Shown: positions 21,681-34,100 of the stretch, in pieces
Layout: each line of letters starts with the position of its first letter
Numbering within the stretch: position 1 is the stretch's first letter
The notes under the pieces: model-generated
Told to the model about the DNA's origin: nothing
What the model saw: only the letters and a program-made list of their open reading frames with translations
Databases searched by the model: none
Position numbers and translations under genes: made by a program
NCBI GenBank assembly: GCA_963277665.1
Contig: OY728137.1
Span: forward strand, 1,172,136,670 to 1,172,200,669
DNA length: 64,000 nt
Origin: Viscum album
Lineage: Eukaryota; Streptophyta; Magnoliopsida; Santalales; Viscaceae
Direction of reading: 5' to 3'

Positions 21681-22105
21681 AATTAATTGGATAGGAGTTA
21701 TATAGATTAAATGAAATAATTTCTTGATTACTTATTCAATAGATAACAAAACCTTCATATTATGTGTAGGTGTTCGAATAGTTCAACTAAACATTGAAGA
21801 TATGAAATAATAAATTAAAACAAACTCAAATAGTATACTTTATATTCATGAATGAATAAACAGCATACTCCTAACCACATGAACTTAGGGATCCACCTCA
21901 ATTGTAGTGATATCATAGCTATTCCTTGTTTCCTTAGAGGTTTTTGTGGTTAACTCTCATCGACTAACCATTATGTAGAGGATTATCTCCCACAATTCTA
22001 TGTTCCTTATTGTTGAAACCTTGAACTACATGTTTATTTTTTATATGAATATTCCTTTCTTATTATGTACTAGTGATATTTTTCAAATCACATAAGAAAA
22101 AAAAA

Positions 22106-22940
22106 TTAATTCCCATCTCTTCCACATTTATACCTTCTCCTTGTTCCCATAGGAATGTTCTTGGGATTCTTCTTTCGAAACAATTGAAATGTGGATTTTT
22201 GGGGTTTCGTTCCTTGATTGGAATTATCTGTTGAACTTCCCTTGTAAAACACTATTTTCTTATTTTTATCTCTAATCCCACAAGAACGTTGAGAGTCACA
22301 AATCTCCAACTCAATTTTTAGGACACATCATACAATATCATCATAGATTTAAAAGTTTAAAATCTCTCAGGATTTTTATAGACTCATATTTAATCCACTA
22401 TATATGAATTACACCATACATTCAGTGTTCATGAAAAAACCAGAGGCATATCATTCTAGTAATATAATGTTTACTTGTACAAACTGATCGATTCAGATTC
22501 ATTTTCCTTTATTTTTAGGAACTCCCACTCCATATTAAGAAAGAGTGTTATGGGAATATATTTTTTGAAAAATATGTTTATTTAATTATCCATAATCCAT
22601 GGAATCAATTTCTTCCTTAAATTTTTATTTGATCATTTTTACCACTAATCAGATTCCCCATAAAATAATAGACCTCTAGTATTAATTTATATTCTTCTTG
22701 TCATTGGAGAATATAGAATATATTCTCAATAGATTTATTCCATTATTCAAAAATGAAAGGATTACAAGATCCATAAAATATTTGAAGAATTTATCAAAAA
22801 AATGATTTATCCTCAACGTTCTCTTTATTAGGAAAAGAAGGGTGTTCAAAATGATTCATGTGATTATTCATAAATTCATCCAGTTGATCTATTACTTTAA
22901 TGAAATTATAACTTTCCCTTCCCATAATTATTGTAATTTC
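22106..22940 (-). pseudogene. GA gag remnant
   Basis: Blocks on the - strand: VIDQLDEFMNNHMNHFEHP (22850-22940), FFKYFMDLVILSF / NPFIFE and NKSIENIFYIL (22690-22790), resembling the Ty3 capsid blocks, and near 22110 a basic tail ending YKCGRDG, the start of a zinc knuckle. Stops occur about every 30 codons. The 22106-22309 stretch is open by chance or by slow decay. Confidence 0.65.
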
Positions 22941-22949
22941 ATTAGGTCA

Positions 22950-25900
22950 ATCATCAAACTTCCTATCATATAGTTTATTATGAGGGGTTCTCTAGTTTAC
23001 CACCCTCGCATAATCAAAGAGAAAAATAATACAATTAGTATTATTTAATGCTTATCAAAATATAATATAAAATGGAAACTATAAAAAATGGAAGGAATAA
23101 CCTAAAAATAAAAAACATATGCTAATATTATGATTCCCTAAGATTAAAAATTGGTTATTCATGGTGATAGAAACAACCATATGGTGCTTACTAATGTTTT
23201 AGAGTTATAATCCACAAAAATAACTACACAATTCTCTAATTCAATCCATAGTGACCCAAGAATATTATAGATATAATTAAATTATTTTAAGAATAATTAT
23301 CCTTTAAATAAATACTGATTAATGTAAATTTAAATGTCCTTCTAATACAAGGAACATGATTAGAAAACATGAAACTATAATAAAGAATATTTTTATTAAT
23401 CCCCCAAATTTTCTCCGAAATTCCATTAAACTCTTATAACTACTTAGGGGGAAATGGTATTATAATGATAAAAATGGGTGATCTGTAATAGACCAGTATG
23501 GGAATCAACATGGGAATAAATCATATAAAAATAGTTAGAAAGAATAAAATGATAACATAAATACATCACTTACGAGTATACATATTGAATCATAACATAT
23601 GGGAAATGGAATAATATGATCATAAACATATTTTAATCTAGAAAAAACATACAACATGATATATACATGAGTCAAGGAAAACTAATAAGACCATATCACA
23701 TGGGAGACAAATTCCCATAATCAATTAGGTTTACTCCCTAAACCATACACGAAGCCTCATGAGAAAAAAATTTACCCCATTTAATGTTTTGTTTTCAAGT
23801 CACACCCATGATAACATGTTAATGGATATGTTTTTAATATTAAGAATAAAACATAGGTTATAAACATAAGTGTTACCCCTAGAAATAAATATGTATCATA
23901 ATCATGTCATTTGGCATCACCAAATTGTGTATAATAATTTTATCCATTAAATAAAGGATTTAAATCATTATTGGGAATTATTAAATGATATATTATAATA
24001 TATAACGAATAATTAAGTGTATGTGATGTGAAAACATTTAATGTTTTTGTTAGATAACTATATAAATGTGCCACTTAAGTGAGGTATTAATGAAGAGAAT
24101 AAACAGTCTTTAAAGTGGGTAAAAGCATAATTATATTAATAAAAATATAAATGAAAAGGAGGTTTCAAGATAAGTGAGTAATGTTAAAAAAAATATAAAT
24201 GAATTAAAACAAATTATATAGTGTACTTGAAAATGGGATGGAAGAAACAGAAGAACCCTTAAAGTTGGTTTCCTAATCAAGGGAAATTGGGAAATTAACC
24301 GTTTAAAATATTTATTTCCCCTTAAAAGAAAGATGAATTGAGAATTATATACATGTTTGGAAGATATATAAAAAATATTGAATATTTATATATGAATAAT
24401 AAAAATATATCTTTTCTCAATGTGTGATAAAGTGTCACCAAAATTAAATACAGAGGTTCATAAAGATCCCATAACTTATGTATGAAATCATTCTTTATCT
24501 ATACATAATGTCAAGTATAATAAAATTATGTTCATTATTCGTTTAATTGAGAACACATTACATATGTATTTTATTTATTATAATTTTAATATGTTTATTT
24601 ATGACCATTTTTATGAGTCCTAAATATTAATTTCATCTTTCTGGGAGTGTCTATTTCACTGCTTCATGATAGGTTATTTTTTGTATAATTATGGAAGTTC
24701 TAATCAAATTTAAAAAATACTGAGTAGATCAAATAAATTTTTTGGTATGAATGTAAAAAAGAATAAGTGGTCCCATATATAACAATTTATTTTAAAATGA
24801 AGATGATTCTTTTGAAAAAATATTTATGATTATTGTTTAATTTATTTGTGCGATTTTTTGGTCCATCACATCTAATTTTGTTTTACTTAATATTGTGTTT
24901 ATATTTTTCTTCAAAAACATGAAAATAGTTATTATATTTACATTGCTGTCATATTTAACAATAATAATAGTTTTAAAATCTTCAATGAGGGTGGTAATAA
25001 AATAACTAATTATCCACGGAGACTATTAATCATCATAATTTGGACAATGGTTACCTTTCTTTAAATAATAAGATATGAGAAAAATGGATGGATAGAAAAT
25101 ATTCAATTTCAAATGTAAAATTAAATTATATACATGACACTATATTTATTATTATTTTATGAAATAATTAGTTAAGTAGATGTAATAAAAATAAATTAAA
25201 TTAAGAGATGTCATTTAAGAAAATTACCTCTTGAATATCACCTCCATGATATACCACTTAACGAACTTGGAATTGGTTTTTTGTGGATACCTATAGATCA
25301 TGTACATAGGAAAGATTTTTGTTAAGGGATGTTTTATAAATATTTAAAATATTCAAGGCTTATAAGGTGTTAGGATGAGGGGTGGGGTGGGGTGGTATTT
25401 AAACTGTGAGTAGAGATGTTTTTTTAATTGTTATATTCATTAGTTCGTTATTTCCACCCCAAACTATCAATAATGTTGATTACTATGATTATATAATGTA
25501 AATCATCATGTAAAATTCAAACCAATGGGTTCTTACATCATCCATTACTCAAAAACACATGTATTTGTCTTATAATGTTAAATACCGTAAATTACTGTAT
25601 TTGACTACTCACCCAAAATTAAACTACAGTAGAAAAATCTAACAAAATAATCCCAACCATATTTCAATATATAGAATAAAAATAAAGAATCCTTTTTATA
25701 AAATAAATTTTAAAATATTATAAATTAAATATTCAAATAAAGTCACAATTTAATCAAGAAATAACGATTTTAATGTTTTAATTGATTTTATGGAACTTTG
25801 GAAAATTAATTATGATCTAATAAAAATATATTATTATTATAATAAATAATTATATTAATTTATGAATCTATTTTATGGAAAAAAATTCTTCTAAATCATT

Positions 25901-26900
25901 TTTTAATTAAAAAATCGTAAATAAACTTTTACATTTTAAAAAAATAACAACACATAATTTATCACTTTCAAAAAAAAATTATATATATGATGATATAAAT
26001 ATATAATTATTTTCATTAAAATATACAAAAAATTTATATATACATCAATAGGTTATATTACTATTCTAAATGCTAGATTACTATTCATAATGATTGTATT
26101 ACTATTCTAATGGTCATATTACTTTTCTAATGGAATATGTTCTATAATTTCTACAAATACCATTAATTTAATAATTTTTTCAGTTTTCTCTCACAGTTAC
26201 ATATATTCATCATCAAATTTAATATTTTGTTATTAAAAATGATTTATATTTACATCTTCTTTTATATGTGCAGTCATTCTTGTAGATCATGAAGACCAAT
26301 AATTTCCCATTCATGTAATCAAATTTTCTATTTACTATCCCCCAGTAATACATGGAATTATTATTGGTTTTTTGTCACTAATTTATTATTATTAATTATT
26401 TATAACAGTATTTATTAGGTTTTATAGGTTATATTTTGGTTTAATGACATAATTATATGAAGGGAAATTCCATTGATAAATTTGAATGTTGTTACATTGT
26501 AAATGGATATTATAATAATGGAATGTAATTCACTAAAAAATAAAGATAAAAAACATAATAATATAATAATATGGTAGATAATATCCATATAATAATAATG
26601 TTAAAAATGAATAATCATATCTCAATGAAGGAAAATTGAGTTATCAAAAAACATTATGTCTTCTGTAACACTTCAATGGAAATGAGAATGAAAAAACAAT
26701 CACTATTTGGATTTATATATCACATGAATTACCTAAAAACATTATAATAATTTAATGGTATGTAAATAAATAATAACACCATATACATTAAAAAATAGTG
26801 TATAAAATATAACAGGACTCCAAGAGTCAGAATTGAGAACAAGAAACCCATAAATTTTCAATATCATTTTAATTGAAAACCAATGATAGGAAGAACATGT
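22950..26900. other. GA leader/LTR region, AT-rich, poorly resolved
   Basis: No coding sequence recognised on either strand. Visible features are the G-run block at 25379-25395 (three GGGG runs), the LTR-motif-like sequence at 25389-25420, a possible primer site at 25241-25256 and a short repeated theme TTACTATTCTAAATG / TTACTATTCATAATG near 26055-26135. The rest is AT-rich filler consistent with decayed LTR sequence. Confidence 0.5.
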
Positions 26901-29175
26901 TGTAATGACCCAACAATTATTATTGTCTTGAGAGTACAATGACTCATTACTAGGCCTTAAAAGACATCCCCAAGATACCAAAGACTGGCAATAAATGCTG
27001 ATGGGTTTCAAATACATCTGGGGGAGATTTACCCTTTAAGAAATAAACCAATAAACCTACCAACCATAACCAAACATTCACTATATGATTCATGAACAAA
27101 CAGAAGACAAATAAACAACATCATGTATCTCATAACCACATAAAGTTAAGAAACAACAGAAGAATAACCACGAATCAATGTACATTGCAGATAAACCACA
27201 TAAGACTCTCCAAAGACCTCAAGACTCCATGCTCCACACACTCGACACTCCAAAATCTCCAAACAGCATATACATCATGAGGTAGTGCTAAACACGTGTG
27301 AAACATTACGTTGCCTCCTGTCCTGGAAACATAGAATCTACAAAAGCACCAAAGTTATAAACCAGGGGTGAGTATAAAACTCAGTAGTTTTTCCCCCAAT
27401 GACATCTCTACTCACTTCACTAGAATAGAATAGTTAGAAACAATTATAAAAAATAGTATATATAAACCAAATTCTCAAAAATAGTTTATAACTAAATATA
27501 ATCAAGTTTCCAAAACCATTCATTATCAAAAGCATACAAGTTCAATTGAAACCAATTTTCCCAGCAAGTTATTTTTCGAGAAAAATAACTTAACATTATT
27601 TACAACCATTCCACAATATCTCTTTATCAGCATACCCACCCATTACTTAAACCCATGAAACCAACCATGCATGGTACGTTATGACAGTTCCATACTCATG
27701 ATTGGTTTCTCGTCAATCTACCATCTCGTCACAAGGTAATTGTTTCCCATGTGCCATTAACCCTTTGGCACAGAGCACAATCTCATATTTCAACCAAGCC
27801 CCATGTATGAAATTCCCAAGTTCCATTAAACCGTTGTTAATAATTACAAGTTCATATTTCAACCATGAACCATATATGAAAAATGAACAAACTCCCCATA
27901 TTCCCAAGAATCATGCCAAAATAACCCTTTCAATAAAAACACCTTTTTTATTGAAAACCATTTCCTTCAGAACAATTTCAATTCCAAATCATTTCAATTA
28001 CAAACCATATCAATAAAACACCATTTTTTATTAAAAACCATTTATATTGAAATTATCCATTCCATAAACTGTTAAGAAATTATTGAAAATCCATAATTTA
28101 AAATCAGCATTTTAAATTCATGAAACTAAACCCCCTTTTATACAACAATACACCAAGATCACACAATTTCACAATAACCATAAATCTTCACAAATGAAAA
28201 TTTTTCCATGTATTTCATGATCAATAAACCAATTTTAATCTATTCCAAACAATTATATAAAGATGAGTTGAGAAACAATCCACCTACATCGAATGATTAG
28301 ATGAAAGTTTGACAAAAGATGAAGCACGCCCAAGGAAGAAGGACAATTCTCCGAGAACGGACTTAGTTCACTTATCCTAGCAAGATAATGACTAAACATT
28401 GAATTATTTGGCATCAAAAAGTGTATATCTACCCAAATAATGTTCAGATATGAGAAATAATAGAGATTATGCATGTAGATCTAAGCAGATCTATGAAAAC
28501 ATGAAAAATATGGAAAGAATGGTTACATACCAAATGAATCAAACTCGAAATCGCCAAGGGACGGATCTAGGATGGATCCAGCTCATATGGGGAGGGTTCT
28601 AAAGAATTATAGGGAGAGTAATCTCTATATATGGGTGTTTGGATGACCAACCAAAATATATAGAGAAAAAACGAGTAATCTCCTAGAAAATATGATCTAT
28701 ATTTGACCTCGACGCAAGGTTTGACCACATGGTTTGGGCCAACCATGTATGGATAGTGCGACCATCCTTTTGATCCCAAAACTCCTTATAAAACCCCCAA
28801 ACTCTCCCATAATTCACTCTCACCCTTTTTATGGAGATACATTTATTATGGAAACATCCCACATTATGGAAACAACCAACTTTATAGAATCACCCCACAT
28901 TATGGGAAAAGCCCACTTTTTTTAAACAAACCACTTTTTGGAAACAACCCACTTTATGGAAACAACTAAAATTATGGAAACACTCAACTTTATGGAAACC
29001 CTATATATAATAGAAACACTCCATTTTATTGAAGATATCTATTTTATGCAAACTCTCTATTTTAGGGATACTCTGTATTCTATGAAACTCTCTATTTTAT
29101 AAAAACCAAATCAAAGACACAATAATTATAAAAACCTGAGGAAAGGGGTTATGTACATGAAACCTAGGTACTACA
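26901..29175 (-). repeat. GB 3' LTR, about 2.28 kb
   Basis: On the - strand it starts TGTAGTACC at 29175, immediately after a polypurine tract, and is read to GGTCATTACA at 26901; the ends are imperfect inverted repeats. The motif ACTACTGAGTTTTATACTCA followed by CCCC lies at 27365-27389 (- strand), about 470 bp from the 3' end, as in the other chromovirus LTRs. A possible TATA box is CCATATATAGAG near 28620-28632. The left end is inferred from the inverted-end match and the motif position only. Confidence 0.68.
28830..29103 (-). repeat. ~20-bp minisatellite in GB LTR U3
   Basis: About 13 degenerate tandem units on the theme CCACTTTATGGAAACAA, period 19-21 bp, lying within the first 350 bases of the LTR on the - strand. 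Drift is stronger towards 29040-29103. Confidence 0.8.
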
Positions 29176-29190
29176 TTCTCCCCACCATTA
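29176..29190 (-). other. GB polypurine tract
   Basis: The - strand reads AATGGTGGGGAGAA directly before the LTR start TGTAGTACC. Confidence 0.75.
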
Positions 29191-29194
29191 GTCT

Positions 29195-29690
29195 TTCTGT
29201 CCTCATAAATTATAAAACCCTCGATAGCCAAATTTTTTTTGGCCATTTCTCTTTCATTTTCTTCTCCCGTTCCCGAGTCTCTTTCTAAATCTAACCATCT
29301 TTTCATAAAACCTGCACTAGGTCGATGCTTTTCCCCCACAAGTATTTCCCTGGTATATCTAGGATCCGCACTGGTAAATGTATCAGTGATTTATTCATTT
29401 CTAGCACAACGTGATCCCATCTGATCTCATGGTCAATATTAGGGTGATACTTTTTCAGCTGGGATATATGGAACATATTATTCCCCGAACTAAACTATGG
29501 TGGTAATTCCAACCGATATTCCACCTATCCAACTCGTTCCAGTATCTCAAAAGGACTAATTTATCTAGGAGATAACTTTCAATACATCCCATTGTGATAA
29601 TGTCTAAGCCTTGGAGAGATCCCCAAGAAGACATGATCACCTACAGTGAAGGAAATGGTCTTAGACGGTAATCTGTATAAGATTTCTGAA
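29195..29690 (-). pseudogene. GB integrase C-terminus and chromodomain remnant
   Basis: The - strand encodes FTVGDHVFLGISP, SPFEILERVG, EYRLELPP, NNMFHISQLKKYHPN and PVRILDIPGKYLWGKS followed by LVQVL, the same blocks as in G1 ([33 protein letters not shown]). It is interrupted by several stops. The aromatic-rich end of the chromodomain is hard to recognise. Confidence 0.78.
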
Positions 29691-30440
29691 AAAATTGAGA
29701 TGTATCCATCTTCTTTCTAATCAACTAGATATTCTCCATTGTTTCATGGACAAGTATTGGCCTGACTAGTGATGTTTCACCCATTTCCACCCAACATAGT
29801 AAAGAACGACAAGGACACCCAAAAATGATTCAAACAGAGCCATGTGTATTGAGGCATGATAGTTTTTATCGTATGATAACTCCACTAAGGGTATATGATC
29901 CTCCCATGAGCCAAGAAAATACATTTCACAAGCCCACCACATGTCTTACAACATTTTAATCATCCGATCAGATTGGCCATCCATCTGAGGATGATATGTC
30001 GTGCTCATAATCAACTGTGTCCCAAGGGCTTGCTGTAAAGATTTCCAAAAACGAGACGTGAACCTCAGATTTCTATCTGAGACTATTGACACTGGTACAC
30101 GATCCCACATTACCACTTCTCAGATATATATTTTTGAAATATCATCCATTGTATGAGTTTCATGAATAGGGATGAAATAGGGCGATTGGGTTAGACAATA
30201 CACTGTCACACAAATGGCATCGTGTTTTTAGACCGTTCTTGGAAGACCTAAAACAAAATCCATTGCTATCTGATCCAATTTCCACACTAAGATAGTCAAA
30301 CATTGTAACATACCAGTTGGTATCTGATGCTCTTCTTTAACCTGCTGACAAGTTAAGCACCATGAGATGAACTCAACCACCTTCATTTTCATGCCACTCC
30401 ACCAAAACAACACCTTTAATGCCTTATACATCATCTGTGT
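29690..30440 (-). pseudogene. GB integrase remnant
   Basis: The zinc domain reads FWWSGMKMKVVEFISWCLTC with QQVKEEHQIPTGMLQ (30300-30434), followed by IAMDFVLGLPRT (first Asp), [19 protein letters not shown] (second Asp, about 30090) and HPQMDGQSDRMIKML (about 29960), where the catalytic Glu is replaced by Asp. Then VELSYDKNYHASI. Stops and shifts interrupt the frame. The order is continuous with the RNase H at 30600-31124. Confidence 0.85.
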
Positions 30441-30599
30441 ACCTGGACATACAACTGATCATGAATACTGGTAAGAATGAAGGAGTTGTTCATGAAAAAC
30501 TATAGATACAACCATCTGATCTATAAAAAACAAAAATTTACCCCCATCTTGTTTCCATCCCTAAATATTCTCCCCACCATTGGCTTTTGAACATATAAA

Positions 30600-31124
30600 A
30601 AGACATTCTGCATCAGATTTTTGTGCCTCTTTGATCAGTTTTTACTAAATCAGGAACAATAGCAGCTGTAAAGAAAACTGCAACATCACCTCCGTCTTCA
30701 CATTCCAAATGCATGTCGGCTAAGATTGACATCAACTGCCATTTATCTAAAGCTTCTTTCACTAACTGACCATATGAATTTCTACTCAATGCATCCGCCC
30801 CTAAAATTCCTTTCCCTGGTCTGTACATTAATTCAAATTCAAACATTTGGAGATACTCCATCCATCCCCTTTTCCTCTAATTTAAATCTCATTTTGAGAA
30901 AATGTGTTCAAGATTTTTTTATTCGTAAAAAAAGTAAATTTCTCACCAAAGGGATAATGTCTCTATGTTTTCAAAGCATGGACGACTGCAGCTTACTCCA
31001 AATCATGTGTTGTGTAATTCTTCTCATGCACACTAAACTACCTTGAACCATAAGCAACAACATGATCTTTTTGCATGAGAACACATCCCATCGCTGATCC
31101 TAAATCATCACAATACACCACATA
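30600..31124 (-). pseudogene. GB RNase H fragment, split from its RT by the L1 array
   Basis: Starts at the array boundary with YVVYCDDLGSAMGCVLMQ and DHVVAYGSR, then HEKNYTTHDL and, at 30790-30861, MEYLQMFEFELMYRPGKG followed by ADALSRN. The upstream half of pol resumes at 63453, on the other side of the array, with ILIFPESEQG. Joined in order, the two sides give the usual Ty3 spacing between RT and RNase H. Confidence 0.87.
31120..31124. other. Target-site duplication, left copy (L1 array)
   Basis: ACATA on the + strand (TATGT on the coding strand of GB). The right copy at 63448-63452 is ACACA, one mismatch. Confidence 0.65.
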
Positions 31125-34100
31125 TATAAGGACCTGGCCTTAGTACAATACATATTCTTGAATTAAATGAATAATTCACATTGAGGATCTTTTCAGGTTT
31201 ATAGTTTTAGAGAATTAAATCATAACTATTACATGTCAAAGATTACAAAGTAGGCACATCTACTCAGTTCCAATTTTTTTCACGAAATAAATACTCTTGA
31301 ACAAAAGAGTCATGTCTAGTTCCTTGTTTTAGACATCATAACATTTCTTTGATCCCATCCTTAACCCTATTCCACTTTATGTCCTGTGAAAATCATTTCA
31401 AAAAAACTTGGGATTAGCATAAAAAGCTCAGTAAGGGTTATAACAATACGGAGAGAAAACATTTGTCCAGGTATACATAAGAATCAATGAAATCGTACTT
31501 TACTTATAAAACATAAGCACATTAACATATCTCGTTAAATCATAAGATTTAGGAATAACTCATAGAAATCATAAGACGTAAAGGTAAGTTGAGGCATTCA
31601 TAACATTCTTACATATTGAGTAACCCTCATGGTTACTTTTGGAATACCCATCACAATATATTCCCAAAATCTCTTCAGAGAAACCTTACCTTTTAACTCC
31701 TTCATGTTACCCAATGCATTGGATAGCTATATCAGGCTCACCCGACCTTAGTTTATAACAGAACCACCCGATTTCATAAACATTTCCCAAGAACCATAAC
31801 ATAATCAAAACACTAAACAGATGAATAAAAGAAATATAAAATTTCAAAATTTCAATCACAAAAGATCACATCATGATATCATCATAAATAAAAACATCTA
31901 ATAGAATCATTAAAACTCTATGAGATAAAAATCCCTTTATACTTTGAAAATATTAAATGAAGATATTTAAAAGCGATTTTAGAATCAAAGTGTCCCATAT
32001 CACTTCGATTCATTTGAAAGGGTTTTAAAACATTCATTTCACGATGAATAAATCCTTAAAAAATGTTTAAAACATGGACATGGATGATAAATGTTTAAAA
32101 GAATAAATCTTTAAAATCATTTAAAACAATGTTTTAATAAAAGAGTCCTTTTCCATTTTGAACATTTAAATTATAAGAGACATAAAAGTATACCATTTTC
32201 AAAACATTTAAATGACTTTATTATATATATAATATGGATATGGAACGTCAAATGGGCTGTATATAAACTTTAGAAAAGAATAAAAGTACATATCATTAAG
32301 AAATGTCTAAATTTGAAGAAATTGAGATTTAATCCCAATCAAGGATCATGCCATTAGAGCAAGCATAAAGAAATGACATAATTAGGTGTGACAAATATAA
32401 ATACACTAAATATAAGTGGATACCCAGTGTAAAACAAACATATTTCATCCACACATATTCATAGTATGAAATAATCAAGAAGTAGAGGTTTAACCCAAAT
32501 AATTGGAATTGGGTTCAGAAGTTCCCTTGCAAAAATTTGATAGCCTAACGGTGTCACATAAAATTTTAGAAAAAGTGTTGATGAGAGTGATAAAGGGTAT
32601 CTCATCAAATGGACATAGAATTTAAAGAAATAAGGATATATAAGAACATATCCCAACATAAGAAGATGTTATTAAAAATACAATACAAAAAGAAGTCTTT
32701 TAAAAATAGGAGGGTGAAAGGTTCCCTTACCGAATTGGGAAAGTTTTGAAAAATACACCCCATGAAAGAAGGACTATAAAAAATTTATGTAAATACTCAT
32801 AAATGAAGGTATATTACACAAAGAGTACAATATTGGGCAGTATATATACCACTCAAAGGAAATGGTGGCAAATGTAGCATAAATCTCACGGGAATAAAAG
32901 TGAGATGAAAAACCACTTAAGAAAACTCGGCAGCCTAACGACACCACTTAAAACATCCAAAAAAGTGGATTGATAAAAAAAATAGGGTATCTCATCATAT
33001 TGAAAAAGAAAGTACAAAAAGAGGAATATAAAAGAACATAACCCAACATAAGAAAGAGGAGCTTAAAAGAAATGACATAAAAGAGAGTACATAAAAAGAA
33101 AGAGATAGGTAGGATGCCTTACCTCTAGTCCGACGTGACTTGTTTGTTTATATATATTATTAAATAATAAAATTTGGACAATTTATAATTTATTAAGCTC
33201 CTCATTTAAATATTATTATTCAGTTCATATCAAATATTATAATGTTATAATAATTGGTTAATAGTGTGAGTTCATATCAGACGTTTTTGTCGATGTTTGG
33301 TACATGAGTCAAAAATGAACTTGTCTGAAAATGATTGTCCATGTAGTTATAATTAAATCATCTCCAGAATACTAATAATGATTTAAATATCATATATAAC
33401 CATTACATATTCATTTTATACTATTCCATAACATTTTGAGATAAAAAGAAATGAAATGCACCGTTTATGGAGACGGTAGGTCGTACGTATGGAAGAACGC
33501 TACTTTCATTTCATTGACAAATTTATGGAATTAAAAATAATTGGTAAATATATATATTATAATTCCTGTATAATATATATGTTTTTTAGGTCACATAATT
33601 TCGCTAATTTCATTCTTTATACATTCCATGTATTGCATGAACGAGTCACATCACTTGAGGGGGCGGTAGTCCACACTTCCTCGTAAGAAATTATCGCATT
33701 TACACAACATGAAAAGAATAAAGGTATGTTTTAAATATAAAATACAGAAACATTTAAAAAACATAAATAACATATATATCATATATAAAATATAGTGACC
33801 TCATAATGGACACCATGAAAGGTGTTAAGAGAAGATTGAACAATCATCATTTCGTGAGGCAGTAATTCACCATCCATAGAAACAGTATGTTCTTTAACCA
33901 TTAGACGGAAGTGTGTGTAAGTGTAGCTCGAATACTTCACATAACAACATACTAGTATATCTAAGGTACTGGTTTTGTTGTAAATTAAAGGAATAAAAAG
34001 AGTTTAGGGGTTTTTAGAAGCAAAATAAAGCAAAAGAACACAAGTGAAGACATTACCTTTAAATCGGGGAACTCTTCTTGGTTTGAACCAAAAGGGTTTC

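Larger units (their letters stand above)
20142..26900 (-). mobile_element. Decayed Ty3/gypsy element GA, truncated by C1
   Basis: On the - strand, gag remnants (22940-22106), protease (about 21650), RT (21420-20600) and RNase H (20456-20142) follow in Ty3 order, riddled with stops and shifts. The RNase H is cut at 20141/20142, where C1 begins. 22950-26900 should hold its leader and 5' LTR: a G-rich block at 25379 followed by TTTAAACTGTGAGTAG resembles the 3' LTR motif of the other chromoviruses here, and TGGTATATCATGGAGG on the - strand at 25241-25256 is a possible decayed primer binding site. LTR limits could not be fixed. Confidence 0.75.

Noticed and set aside
27700..28060. Possible duplicated 65-90 bp blocks and an ORF at 27702-28016
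   Set aside because: Low-complexity AAACCATTT/TTCAACCA-type sequence in the GB LTR; similarity too loose to call a repeat, and the ORF has no recognisable family.
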